Shown here: piece by piece, positions 18,830 through 27,281 of the stretch
Numbering within the stretch: the first letter of the stretch is position 1
Layout: the number at the start of each line of letters is the position of its first letter
Source: Bifidobacteriaceae bacterium
GTDB taxonomy: Bacteria > Actinomycetota > Actinomycetes > Actinomycetales > WQXJ01
DNA: 64,000 nucleotides
Direction: 5' to 3'
Assembly: GCA_031267825.1 (NCBI GenBank)
Contig: JAIRYJ010000037.1
Location: 1 to 64,000, forward strand
Program-made: the position numbers and the translations under genes
The notes under the pieces: generated by a model
Told to the model about the DNA's origin: nothing
Databases searched by the model: none
Seen by the model: the letters and a program-made list of their open reading frames with translations, nothing else

Positions 18830-20131
18830 ATGCCCCGTCTGCTGGCTGACATCACGCCACTGCGCCAATCAGCCGATTACCGCCGCCTTTGGTTTGGCCA
18901 AACTCTGGCCAACGTTGGCGCCATGCTCACCACCACAGCCGTCGGTCTGCAGGTTTATGACCTAACCGGTTCAACCTGGTCGGTCGGTCTACTAGGCGGA
19001 TTCGCCTTGGCGCCAGTGATCATCATGGGCCTATACGGCGGGGCGCTGGTAGACGCACACGATAGACGCAAAGTCGCATTGGCGGCATCGTGCGTAATGT
19101 GGCTGGCCACCTTCTGTATCGTGGCCCAGGCCTACCTGGGGCTGAACTCAACCTGGGTGCTTTACGGACTGGTGGCTTTGCAGGCGGCCGCCGCGTCCGT
19201 CTCCTCACCGGCCCGCTCAGCGATCATCCCCCGGCTGGTGTCAATGGAGCTGCTGCCCGCCGCTAACGCCCTCGGTTCGATGGCGTTCTCGCTGGCCACA
19301 CTATGCGGACCGCTGCTCGGAGCGGTCCTGGTGGCGTCGATCGGATACGGGCCGACCTATCTGATCGACGCGGTCGCGTTCACTGCCGCGCTTTACGCTT
19401 TGCTGCGCCTGCCGCCCATGCCGCCGCTGCTGCCAGACGGCCAAACCCAAGCGGACCGGGCGCTCGCGCCGAAAGGTTGGCGTTCAGTCGTTGAGGGGCT
19501 CGGATTCCTGGCGGGCCGGCGCAACTTGTTGATGACCTTCCTGACAGACATGTCAGCCATGATTCTGGCCTTCCCAAGGTCAGCTTTCCCGGCTGTGGCG
19601 GCGATCATCCTGGGCGGCGGCAAGACAACTGTTGGTGTGCTGTCGGCCTGTTTAGCGTTCGGCACCATTCTGGCGATGGCCCTGTCCGGCCCGGTGGGAC
19701 GAGTCCGCCGGCAAGGCCGTGGTGTTGTGGTTTCGGTGGCGATCTGGGGTTTGAGCATCGCGTTGACTGGCTTGGTGCTGGTGGTGGCCGGGCGGACCGA
19801 ACCCTCAACGGTGATTTGGTGGGCGCTGATCGGGGCTGGGATCGGGTTGGCTCTAGCTGGCGCGGCCGATGCCGTCTCAGCGGTTTTCCGTGGCACCATT
19901 TTGCAGTCAGCCACACCTGATCATCTGCGTGGACGGTTGCAAGGAGTCTTCATTGTGGTGGTAACTGGTGGTCCCAGGCTCGGTGACATGGTGATGGGTG
20001 GTGCCTCAGCTTGGCTGGGTGAAGGCTGGGCCATCCTGGCTGGCGGTTTGGCTTGCTTCGCGGCGGTGGCGCTGGCGGCCCGCTGGCACCGGCCATTTTG
20101 GCATTATGACGCCCGTCATCCGGTGCCGTAG
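18830..20131 (+). CDS. MFS transporter, EntS-like (second copy)
   Basis: A 433-residue exporter with twelve predicted membrane helices, of the same MFS_3 type as the previous gene but clearly divergent. It begins SADYRRLWFGQTLANVGAM and has the loop motif GALVDAHDRRKVAL. The two may work as a heteromeric pair or carry different substrates. It lacks the repetitive tail of its neighbour. It lies in one apparent operon with the upstream MFS gene (9 bp) and the downstream DtxR-type gene (51 bp). Confidence 0.85.
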   Translation: MPRLLADITPLRQSADYRRLWFGQTLANVGAMLTTTAVGLQVYDLTGSTWSVGLLGGFALAPVIIMGLYGGALVDAHDRRKVALAASCVMWLATFCIVAQAYLGLNSTWVLYGLVALQAAAASVSSPARSAIIPRLVSMELLPAANALGSMAFSLATLCGPLLGAVLVASIGYGPTYLIDAVAFTAALYALLRLPPMPPLLPDGQTQADRALAPKGWRSVVEGLGFLAGRRNLLMTFLTDMSAMILAFPRSAFPAVAAIILGGGKTTVGVLSACLAFGTILAMALSGPVGRVRRQGRGVVVSVAIWGLSIALTGLVLVVAGRTEPSTVIWWALIGAGIGLALAGAADAVSAVFRGTILQSATPDHLRGRLQGVFIVVVTGGPRLGDMVMGGASAWLGEGWAILAGGLACFAAVALAARWHRPFWHYDARHPVP

Positions 20132-20182
20132 CCGGTCAAACGGTAGTCTTGAAGCTTGGATGAAGGCAGGGAGCGGAGACAA

Positions 20183-20914
20183 TTGACCGACCTAATCGAC
20201 ACCACTGAGATGTACCTCAGAACCATTTATGAGCTTCAAGAGGAAGGCCTGACACCGTTGCGGGCCCGGATCGCTGAACGCATTGGGCATTCAGGCCCAA
20301 CTGTGTCACAAACCGTTGCCCGGATGGAACGTGATGGCTTGGTTGTGGTCGAGGAAGACCGCCGCCTGTCGCTGACACCTGAAGGTCAAGCTAAGGCGAT
20401 GCGGGTGATGCGGAAGCATCGTTTGGCGGAACGGTTGCTGACTGATGTGATTGGGCTGGATTGGCCGCGGGTCCATGATGAGGCTTGCCGTTGGGAGCAT
20501 GTCATGAGCGAGGAGGTTGAGCGCCGCCTGGTTGAGATTTTGGGTCAGCCGGCGGTTTCGCCTTACGGTAACCCGATCCCGGGTTTGGCTGAGATCGGTG
20601 GCCCTGAGGGCCAGACGGATGAGTTTTTGCGTGGTGTTGTCCGTTTGCCCGATGCCGTCCCCCCGGGTCAGTCAGCCAGTCTTGTGGTTGCCCGCTTGGG
20701 AGAGAACCTGCAAACCAGTATCTCGGGTATGGAACGTTTGGCGGCGGCTGGTGTGGTGCCGGGTTCGGTCTTCTTGGCGCGCCGACCGTCGGTTGAGCGG
20801 TTTGTGTTGGAGGCCGGCCAGGCTGGTCAAGCTGGCCAGGCTGGCCAGGCTGGCCAGGCTGGACCGCTTGAGCTGGACCGCCGGACTGCCCGGCACATCT
20901 TTGTGACCGCCTAG
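20183..20914 (+). CDS. DtxR/IdeR-family metal-dependent repressor
   Basis: A 243-residue regulator. The N-terminal winged helix reads [18 protein letters not shown] and [17 protein letters not shown], followed by the metal-binding/dimerisation domain ([22 protein letters not shown]) and an SH3-like domain. DtxR proteins bind Fe2+ or Mn2+ and repress uptake genes. The SH3-like domain contains GQAG repeated five times, coded by a tandem 9-bp repeat near 20820-20860. TTG 20183 is chosen because homology starts directly after it and a GGAG site precedes it. It may control the two MFS genes upstream. Confidence 0.9.
   Translation: MTDLIDTTEMYLRTIYELQEEGLTPLRARIAERIGHSGPTVSQTVARMERDGLVVVEEDRRLSLTPEGQAKAMRVMRKHRLAERLLTDVIGLDWPRVHDEACRWEHVMSEEVERRLVEILGQPAVSPYGNPIPGLAEIGGPEGQTDEFLRGVVRLPDAVPPGQSASLVVARLGENLQTSISGMERLAAAGVVPGSVFLARRPSVERFVLEAGQAGQAGQAGQAGQAGPLELDRRTARHIFVTA
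20644..20660 (+). repeat. Dispersed 17-mer TTTGCCCGATGCCGTCC
   Basis: Identical to 3694-3710. Here it codes LPDAV inside the DtxR-family protein, between the dimerisation and SH3-like domains. Confidence 0.75.
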
Positions 20915-20915
20915 A

Positions 20916-20957
20916 GCGCAAACTAATTCCCCGGAGGAATTAGTTTGCGCTTGTCTT
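20916..20957. terminator. Strong hairpin after the DtxR gene (bidirectional terminator)
   Basis: A perfect 15-bp stem, GCGCAAACTAATTCC / GGAATTAGTTTGCGC, with a 5-base loop and a T-rich TTGTCTT tail on the plus strand. It starts two bases after the DtxR stop and lies between convergent genes. The stem is AT-rich in the middle, unlike its surroundings. Confidence 0.75.
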
Positions 20958-21026
20958 GACGTCAAACTATCTGACAACTAATTCCCCGGAGGAATTAGTT
21001 TGCGTTTGTCTTGACGTCAAACTATC
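20921..21026. repeat. Two near-identical 51-bp hairpin repeats
   Basis: Units 20921-20971 and 20976-21026 match at 50 of 51 positions. Each holds the AACTAATTCC...GGAATTAGTT hairpin and then a TTGACGTCAA palindrome. The second unit has a shorter stem because its left flank differs. They fill most of the gap between the DtxR gene and the STAND-type gene. A duplicated terminator or operator is possible. Confidence 0.85.
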
Positions 21027-21055
21027 CGGTGGCGGAGCGCTGGTTGGAGGTCAGG

Positions 21056-24000
21056 TCACTTGTCGAATGGACGGTTACGCCCGCCCTGTCCGCCGGGGTT
21101 GAGGCGGGCGGCCTCAGCTTCAGCTTCCCGGGCACCAGCCAAATCACCACGCTCCCGGCGGAGATGGCTAACACCGTTCAAGGTGATCAGCAGATAGCGC
21201 CGCCACTGAGGTTCGTCCGGATCGAGTCTGACCAGATCATGGACCGTCACCAAGGCCTGTTCAATCAGTTCAGCCGCGCCATCAAGATCACCACGACTGT
21301 GGCGCAACTGTCCCAAGTTAGTCAACGAAGCCAGCAGATCACTCAGTGCCTCAACCGAATCAGGTCTGGCCTGGCGCAGCTTGAGATCAATTTGCAGCGC
21401 CTCCTCAAAGATCGCGGCGGCGGCCTCCCGGTTACCCAAGGAATGATGAATCCGGCCCAAGTTGGTTAAGGAAACTGACAGATCACGTAGCGTCTGGGCG
21501 CCTTGCGGGTGGAGTCGTAACAGTTGACGATCAATTTTGAGGGCCTCTTCGAAGGGTTCAATGGCGCCAGCCAGATCACCGCTATCCTGGCGGACCTGGC
21601 CAATCCGGCTCAACGCGACCGACAGGTCGCGCTGAGCCTCAGCTGAATCCGGGGTGATCTGGACCAGTTGACGGCTAATCCGCAGGGACTCCTCAAACAG
21701 CTTCGAAGCCCCTTCAAGATCGCCGCGCGCCAAGTAAACCCGGCCTACACCATCCAAAGAAACCGACAAATCCCGCAACGGCTGAACCGCGTCAGGCTGG
21801 AGTCGCTGGAGCCGACGGTCAATCTCAACGGACTCCTGAAAGACTCTCAGAGCGTTATCCAGATCACCGCGAGACTGATAAATCCGGCCCCGGTCCGTCA
21901 AACTGATCGACAAGTCGCGCAATGGTTCAACAGCATCCGGTGCGAGCCGCTGGAGCCGACGGTCAACTTCTAAAGCCTCATCAAAGGCGGCGGCCGCACC
22001 ACTGAGATCGTCAGAATCGCGCAGGATCCGACCCATATCACTCAACAAGACAGACACGTCACGCAGCGTTTCAATGGCTCCCGGATCACCCTGATGCAAC
22101 AGGCGGGCAATCCGCAGACCCTCCTCGATGGTGGCCTTGCCTTTAGCGAGATCGCCGCAGGAATGATAAGTCCGGCCCAACGCGGCCAAGGCTTTCGACA
22201 CGTCACGCATCTGCTCAACCGAATCTGGCAGGGTTTTGAGTAGCTGGCGGCGAATCTCCAAGGCTTGCTCAAACGCTTCAACCGCGTCAGTTAACCGGCC
22301 GCGGGCGACACTAATCCGGCCGACAGCGGACAAAGAAACTGACAGATCGCGCAGCGGCCCAAGCGCACCGGCACGGAAGGTCACAAGTTGCTGCGAGGCC
22401 CGCAGCGAGCGCGAAAACGCGGCGGCGGCATCGTCCAACTTGCCACTCGCCAACAGACCCGCTCCGAGCCGAGCCGAAGCCAGCATCAAACTATGCAAAG
22501 CTTCCGGCGTGTTCCGGCCTTCGGCCCCGGCGGAAGCCACCAGCGCGTCACTCAGCTCCGCTAAATGACTGGCCAAACGGATGCGGTCGGCGGAATGCGG
22601 CAACAGTTCGCGGCCCGCGTGCTGCTCGGCGAAAGCCAACGTTTCAATGCCGGCTGGCCCTAGATCATCAGCTGTCAGGGCTGTGATGTGGTCCAGGCCG
22701 GTCTGGCCGGCTGAATCGAGCGCTTCCATCAGGACCGAATCAAGGCCTGGCGGATCGGCCCGCAAGACATCCGCCAACAGCGCTTGGCGGGCGCGGTGGC
22801 CCGGCTGAGCCGTTCGCAGAATGTGCCAAACCGCGTCAAGCTGGGAGGTTACGTCAAACACGGCCGGTCCAGCGACCTCCTGGGAGTCGGTTCTGTGGTC
22901 AAGGTTGGACGCGGCCTCAAACCCAAGCAGAGGCTCTCCCCCGCCTTCCTGAACAGCCTGAACAGCCTGACCGGCCTGAACAGCCTGGCGAGCTTGGTGA
23001 GCCCGGCTGACAAGCAGGTCAGCCAACATTTCCTCGGTGTCAGGCAAAGCCCGCCGGCCAGCTCCCAAACCGATCACCTGATGGCTGAAACCGTACCGTC
23101 CGGCCTGGTCAAGCGGGCGGAGCTGGCGGCCTAAAGCGCGCCGCAAGCGGGCCGCCACCAGCCGCCGGTTCGGCACGTCCGGCGGTACCAGCTCCTCAAG
23201 ATCAGGCGCGGTCAAACCGGACCGGGCCTGAGCTAATGACCCAAGCAGCCGGTCGGCCGCCGCCTGGCCAACCCGGTCCTGACAGCGTCGCAGGAAGACA
23301 TCAGCCAGCTCCGCCAGACCTTCAGGGAAGGCCGCCGCCCGGGCTGTCAGCCAGTCGATAATCGCAGCGCCTTGATCAGGAGAATCAGCGAACGAGTCAA
23401 AGTCCTCTCCGTCCATGTCCGCCAGAATGTCGACCGCCAGACGGACCCAGAGTGGTTGGCGTGGTTTGGCCGCCAAGATGTCCAGCACCGGGCCGGGCAG
23501 GGACCGACCCGTCTGATACAGGCCACCATCCGTCCCGCTAGAGGGCACGTCTGGGCCTTGGCGTGTGCTCAGCTCAGCGGCTTGCCGGACGGCCGGTTCG
23601 GTCAGTTCGCCGATGCTGATCCGCTGAGTGTACGGCCCGGACAGGTAGTCGGCTTGGGGTTCTTTGGTGGTTGAAACCACCAGGCCAACACCGTCCGGGA
23701 CCGCCAGGAAGGGCCACATTTGGTCGCTCAGAGGCGCTTGACGGAGCAGGTCGATGCCGTCCACCAGGATTACGCGGTCGACGTCAGATCCCGTTCCGCA
23801 CCAGGTTTTCAGGGCGTCGTTCCACCAGTTGGGCCAGTCTTCCTCGGAGGCGTCATCGGTTAGTGGTTCCAGGTCAGGGGCGATCTTAGCGCCGAGCGCT
23901 TGAACCAAGTGCCGGGTTGTCCAGTCGGCCGGGCTGGCGCCCAGCCAAAGTGAGACGGTCACCACGCCGGCTTGGTTCAGGAGCTCGGCGGCGGCTGAAA

Positions 24001-24844
24001 GCAGAGTTGATTTGCCTGATCCGGACGCCCCGACCAGTGTCACTCTTTGACCGGCGGTGGCGGCTGAAACAATCTGGCCCAGTTCAACTGACCGGCCAAC
24101 CATCAGCCAGCGGGCTTCGCGGAAGAGCCGTTCGGCAGCCGCGGTGGCGCTATCTTCTAGGTTCACGGTGGCCGCGGCGCGGCGTTTGACCATGGGTCCG
24201 AGCAAGTCAAAGGCTAACTGTTCAAAACTGGCTGGTGTGTTGGCCGGGTGTCCGCTGGCTGGGGTGACATGATCTAGGTCTAGGCGGACACCATCGCTGA
24301 CCGCCGAATAGCTAACCGCCGCCTCAAAGACCCCATCCGCCAAGCCATCAGCCACCTCCTTGCGGAAACTGGCGGCCAGTTCACGGTTCTGATCCGTCCA
24401 GCCGGGTGGCATTGGACCAGTAATGCTGCGCACCATCACGGCCCGGCCTTCGCCTTGGCCTGATCCCCAACCAGTGGCATGACCAAACTCCAAAGCTGTC
24501 CACGACAGCCCACTAAGCTGATCCTCTGGCACGCCAAAACGGCCGGTTAACCAGGTGAAATAGGGATCAGTCCGGGGTGAACCATAGCGTTCACCAACCA
24601 GGCCAAGGAACAACGGCCGGGAACGGTCAATCTCTCCCAAGCAAACATCAACAATGCGACGCGATTCGCGAGCCTTCGAATCCTGGCTAGTATCAATGCC
24701 CCAGCGCAGGTCAATTAGTTCCACCTGGCAACCGAAGGGAGCCAGCGCTTCATCAAGCCTTTCGCGGACCGGGCCAATCAGGATGTCTCGTTCTTGATGG
24801 AAATCACGGAAGGTTGAAGAAATAAACACCGGGATCAGTGCCAC
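21056..24844 (-). CDS. DUF4062 - P-loop NTPase - TPR protein (STAND architecture)
   Basis: A 1262-residue protein. Residues 1-120 are a DUF4062 domain (PVFISSTFRDFHQERDIL; DLRWGID; GLVGERYG), also found at the N-terminus of NWD1/TEP1/NPHP3-like proteins. A P-loop NTPase follows: Walker A GASGSGKST at 272-280, Walker B VILVDGID at 358-365, then a helical region. From about 820 to 1250 there are eight to nine tandem TPR units of about 48 residues (pattern RDLSVSLxxxGRI...GDLxxAxxxFEEALxI). A Gln/Ala/Val-rich tract occurs near 640. GTG 24844 has AAGGAG upstream. The architecture is that of STAND sensors, many of which act in immunity or regulated death. It lies 90 bp after yajQ on the same strand. 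Function is inference. Confidence 0.85.
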   Translation of the reverse strand: MALIPVFISSTFRDFHQERDILIGPVRERLDEALAPFGCQVELIDLRWGIDTSQDSKARESRRIVDVCLGEIDRSRPLFLGLVGERYGSPRTDPYFTWLTGRFGVPEDQLSGLSWTALEFGHATGWGSGQGEGRAVMVRSITGPMPPGWTDQNRELAASFRKEVADGLADGVFEAAVSYSAVSDGVRLDLDHVTPASGHPANTPASFEQLAFDLLGPMVKRRAAATVNLEDSATAAAERLFREARWLMVGRSVELGQIVSAATAGQRVTLVGASGSGKSTLLSAAAELLNQAGVVTVSLWLGASPADWTTRHLVQALGAKIAPDLEPLTDDASEEDWPNWWNDALKTWCGTGSDVDRVILVDGIDLLRQAPLSDQMWPFLAVPDGVGLVVSTTKEPQADYLSGPYTQRISIGELTEPAVRQAAELSTRQGPDVPSSGTDGGLYQTGRSLPGPVLDILAAKPRQPLWVRLAVDILADMDGEDFDSFADSPDQGAAIIDWLTARAAAFPEGLAELADVFLRRCQDRVGQAAADRLLGSLAQARSGLTAPDLEELVPPDVPNRRLVAARLRRALGRQLRPLDQAGRYGFSHQVIGLGAGRRALPDTEEMLADLLVSRAHQARQAVQAGQAVQAVQEGGGEPLLGFEAASNLDHRTDSQEVAGPAVFDVTSQLDAVWHILRTAQPGHRARQALLADVLRADPPGLDSVLMEALDSAGQTGLDHITALTADDLGPAGIETLAFAEQHAGRELLPHSADRIRLASHLAELSDALVASAGAEGRNTPEALHSLMLASARLGAGLLASGKLDDAAAAFSRSLRASQQLVTFRAGALGPLRDLSVSLSAVGRISVARGRLTDAVEAFEQALEIRRQLLKTLPDSVEQMRDVSKALAALGRTYHSCGDLAKGKATIEEGLRIARLLHQGDPGAIETLRDVSVLLSDMGRILRDSDDLSGAAAAFDEALEVDRRLQRLAPDAVEPLRDLSISLTDRGRIYQSRGDLDNALRVFQESVEIDRRLQRLQPDAVQPLRDLSVSLDGVGRVYLARGDLEGASKLFEESLRISRQLVQITPDSAEAQRDLSVALSRIGQVRQDSGDLAGAIEPFEEALKIDRQLLRLHPQGAQTLRDLSVSLTNLGRIHHSLGNREAAAAIFEEALQIDLKLRQARPDSVEALSDLLASLTNLGQLRHSRGDLDGAAELIEQALVTVHDLVRLDPDEPQWRRYLLITLNGVSHLRRERGDLAGAREAEAEAARLNPGGQGGRNRPFDK

Positions 24845-24934
24845 GGCCTGGTCTCCTTCAGTTAGTTGGGCTGGCCAGTGGCCGATTCGGCTGCGGGAAG
24901 AGGTACCGGCCGCTGGATGGGGGACATGACCGAC

Positions 24935-25429
24935 TTACCGGTAGTTGACGAACTGCAAGGCGGCATCGTAATCCTGGTCTTTTAGCAGGCCGATGACAGC
25001 TTGGAGATCGTCCCGGGACTTTGACGAGACGCGCACCTCATCGCCTTGGACCTGGGTCTTGACGCCCCGGGGGGCTTCATCGCGGATCAGCTTGACGATC
25101 TTCTTGGCCAGTTCCTGAGAAATTCCCTGGCGCAGGGTGGCGACTATCCGTACCTCCTTGGCGGCCTGCCTAGGCTCGGAGGGACTGATGGCCTTGAGCG
25201 AAACGCCGCGCCGGATGAGTTTGGTCTGGAAAACGTCAAGCACAGCCTTGACGCGTTCCTCGGCGTTGGCTGACATGATGATTTGATCCTGGCCGCTCCA
25301 GGCGATCGAAGCTTCCGTGCCCTTGAAGTCATAGCGTTGGTGGATTTCTTTAAGGGCCTGGTTGAGCGCGTTGTCGACCTCTTGGCGGTCAACTTTGGAG
25401 ACAATGTCGAAAGAAGAGTCTTGTGCCAT
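24935..25429 (-). CDS. yajQ: YajQ family nucleotide-binding protein
   Basis: A 164-residue YajQ/UPF0234 protein ([40 protein letters not shown] at the C-terminus). Members bind nucleotides, and some bind cyclic di-GMP. ATG 25429 starts at the conserved [10 protein letters not shown]; an upstream extension is not conserved. Its position upstream of the STAND-type gene may mean co-transcription. Confidence 0.93.
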   Translation of the reverse strand: MAQDSSFDIVSKVDRQEVDNALNQALKEIHQRYDFKGTEASIAWSGQDQIIMSANAEERVKAVLDVFQTKLIRRGVSLKAISPSEPRQAAKEVRIVATLRQGISQELAKKIVKLIRDEAPRGVKTQVQGDEVRVSSKSRDDLQAVIGLLKDQDYDAALQFVNYR

Positions 25430-25780
25430 GCGGTTAATCCTCCCACCGGACACGGTTCGCCTTGGCAGTCACGTTCGCGCTTGGTGGCGGTGGTTGCTCT
25501 CGCGGTTGGTGGCGGAAAGTTGGCCCAGTGGGGCCAGAACGGCCACTGGGTCGAGTTCCTGTCGCCTACGGCTGGGTCAGTGTTAGCAAAATCAAAGTCC
25601 TGATCCACTGAAGAGTGGTTTGGCTGACCACGGCACCGACATGGACAGCCCATAATTAGGGTGCCAGCTAGCGGGCCTAGTATCCTAGCTTGGCGCTGGC
25701 CCGCACCAGGCCCGCAAGAAACTCTGCCGTCGCGCAATCGGCCGGGATAATCGCGTGGGATCATGGGTGGGCCAGGTAAC
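25430..25780. other. Spacer between yajQ and tRNA-Tyr
   Basis: A 351-bp region without a recognisable gene; open frames across it have no family character. It must hold the yajQ promoter and a promoter for the tRNA genes. A TAGTAT at about 25679 is a weak -10 candidate without a clear partner. Confidence 0.4.
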
Positions 25781-25866
25781 GGCGGGTTGCCCGAGAGGCC
25801 AATGGGATCTGACTGTAAATCAGACGCGGAATCGCTTCGGGAGTTCGAATCTCTCACCCGCCACCA
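25781..25866 (+). tRNA. tRNA-Tyr (GTA), CCA encoded
   Basis: A class II tRNA with acceptor GGCGGGT/ACCCGCC, anticodon loop CTGTAAA (GTA), a long variable arm, and T arm GGGAGTTCGAATCTCTC. The discriminator A at 25863 is followed by an encoded CCA. Confidence 0.95.
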
Positions 25867-26076
25867 GTGTGAACGGCCCGTTCAGGCCGCACCATCCGGC
25901 CGGGGCCAGGCCTGGCCGTCCAACCCGGCCGAACGCCATCCAGTCGCGAGTCAGCCTTGGCGGCCGTTCCCGGTTTGCGTTATCAAGAGCTCGAGACGTG
26001 TTGCCGTCAGCCCTCCCGGGATTGCGGTTAACCTGATTGGCCAGGCCGTCCGCCAACGTGTAATCTCGGTTGGGCT

Positions 26077-26152
26077 GCCCCGATAGCTCAGTCGGCAGAG
26101 CGTCTCCATGGTAAGGAGAAGGTCAAGGGTTCGATTCCCTTTCGGGGCTCCA
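26077..26152 (+). tRNA. tRNA-Thr (GGT), CCA encoded
   Basis: Acceptor GCCCCGA/TCGGGGC, D arm TAGCTCAGTCGGCAGAGC, anticodon stem TCTCC/GGAGA with loop ATGGTAA (GGT), T arm AGGGTTCGATTCCCT. CCA is encoded after the discriminator T. Confidence 0.95.
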
Positions 26153-26185
26153 CCGGTCTCCTTAGCGGATAACCGGTAAATACGC

Positions 26186-26259
26186 GGCGGGGTAGCTCAG
26201 ACGGTTAGAGCGCACGACTCATAATCGTGAGGTCGGGGGTTCGATCCCCCCTCCCGCTA
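26186..26259 (+). tRNA. tRNA-Met (CAT), elongator type
   Basis: Acceptor GGCGGGG paired with TCCCGCT (two G-U pairs), D arm TAGCTCAGACGGTTAGAGC, anticodon stem CACGA/TCGTG with loop CTCATAA (CAT), T arm GGGGGTTCGATCCCCC. The 5' G-U acceptor end fits elongator rather than initiator tRNA. Unlike the two tRNAs before it, no CCA is encoded. A decayed accessory island begins about 140 bp downstream. Confidence 0.93.
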
Positions 26260-26396
26260 CTGTTTACGCAGGCCAGAAGCCCTGCGCCGAGCAACGGATT
26301 GCCTCGCGAGGGTCCGAACTCGGACTTTACTTGCACTCTTATTTGCCAGCGTCCGACTCAATGGAAAACTGATCAAGCACCGCACGGGCTGATGCC

Positions 26397-27059
26397 ATGC
26401 CGTTGTCTATTCGATTGACCCAGGAAGAAGAGGCCCGCTTGGACGCGCTGGCCGCGCGCACCGGTCGGCCCAAGACCTTTTACGTGCGTCAGGCGATCCG
26501 CGCCCACTTGGACGAATTGGAAGAGCTGTACCAGGACCATGAAGCAGACGGCGACGAGTTGGCCGTGCGGCTTTCCCGGGAGTCTTTGGAACGGACTGAC
26601 CGAGTGAGTTCAGCCCTGTCGTCTGCGGGGCGCTCACCAGGCACGGCAGGACTGGTGTACTTGGCCCCATACGTGTCACCGGCTGTCAGGGAGCGGTTGT
26701 CGCGGGCGGGCGTCTCGTACGCGGACGGGACCGGCTGGGTGCGGATCGTGTCGGATCGGCCCATGCTGGCCATTACCGCTCAGGGCGCGTCGAAGGCGAC
26801 CCGGCCGGTCGGGTCACCAGCGTGGACCGCCGCCGAAACGCTTGGCCTGGTCGAGGCCGATCCGCCGTCCGCCAACGTCATCATTCTGGCCCCACAGGAC
26901 CTCGCCATCCTCGATAGTCCTGACATCCGCGCCGGGCTGCCTGTGGCGCCCCTACCCGTGGTGCTGGCGGACCTGCTCACTTTGCCCGGCCGCTACCCCG
27001 CCCAGGCCGCCGCGTTGATGGACGCGCTCGCCAAGGCCGAACCTGAATGGAGGCCATGA
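26397..27059 (+). CDS. RHH antitoxin fused to an AbiEi-antitoxin-like domain
   Basis: A 220-residue protein. Residues 1-50 are a ribbon-helix-helix domain of RelB/CopG type (SIRLTQEEEARLDALAARTG; YVRQAIRAHLDELEELY). After a variable linker, 85-220 resemble the C-terminal part of AbiEi-like type IV antitoxins (YVSPAVRERLSRAGVSYADG, ending LLTLPGRYPAQAAALMDAL). The combination is unusual. ATGA at 27056 couples it to a partner that breaks off after 33 codons. It probably was the antitoxin of a two-gene module. The C-terminal family call is moderate. Confidence 0.6.
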   Translation: MPLSIRLTQEEEARLDALAARTGRPKTFYVRQAIRAHLDELEELYQDHEADGDELAVRLSRESLERTDRVSSALSSAGRSPGTAGLVYLAPYVSPAVRERLSRAGVSYADGTGWVRIVSDRPMLAITAQGASKATRPVGSPAWTAAETLGLVEADPPSANVIILAPQDLAILDSPDIRAGLPVAPLPVVLADLLTLPGRYPAQAAALMDALAKAEPEWRP

Positions 27060-27273
27060 TGCCCATCCCCGCATACGCTGCCGTCCGCCAAAGTGTTGTG
27101 AGCAGAGTTGGGCAGGTGAGCGGGGGTTGGGCGATGCCGTCCGCCAAACCGAGGTAGATAACGCGAGCCGGGAGGGCGGCATCGTCCATCTAGTGTGCGG
27201 GCTGGGAGGCGACTTCAACGAGTGGACTCTCCCCGGGTACGCCAGGCCATTTGATGTGCGGGCCGGGGGCTGA
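27056..27273 (+). pseudogene. Truncated partner gene of the RHH-fusion antitoxin
   Basis: An ATG at 27056 overlaps the antitoxin stop (ATGA). It reads MMPIPAYAAVRQSVVSR, then runs into the 69-bp repeat and stops at TAG 27155-27157 after 33 codons. After the repeat, a different frame reads GGDFNEWTLPGYARPFDV and ends at TGA 27271-27273, which looks like the original C-terminus. Most of the gene appears deleted around the repeat. An AbiEii-type nucleotidyltransferase toxin is a plausible original identity, but this is inference from the partner only. Confidence 0.45.
27119..27187. repeat. 69-bp REPIN-like repeat, copy 1
   Basis: Starts near AGCGGGGGTTGG, followed by left arm GGGCGATGCCGTCC and, 31 bases later, right arm GGGCGGCATCGTCC. 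The arms are reverse complements apart from a few bases, so the element can fold. It matches copy 2 (28624-28692) at about 62 of 69 positions. The copies flank the DUF4143 ATPase gene. Confidence 0.85.
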
Positions 27274-27281
27274 TTGTGGTG

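Noticed and set aside
21668..24272. Several plus-strand frames of 60-116 codons inside the STAND gene
   Set aside because: They are antisense shadows in GC-rich coding DNA, without ribosome sites or family marks.
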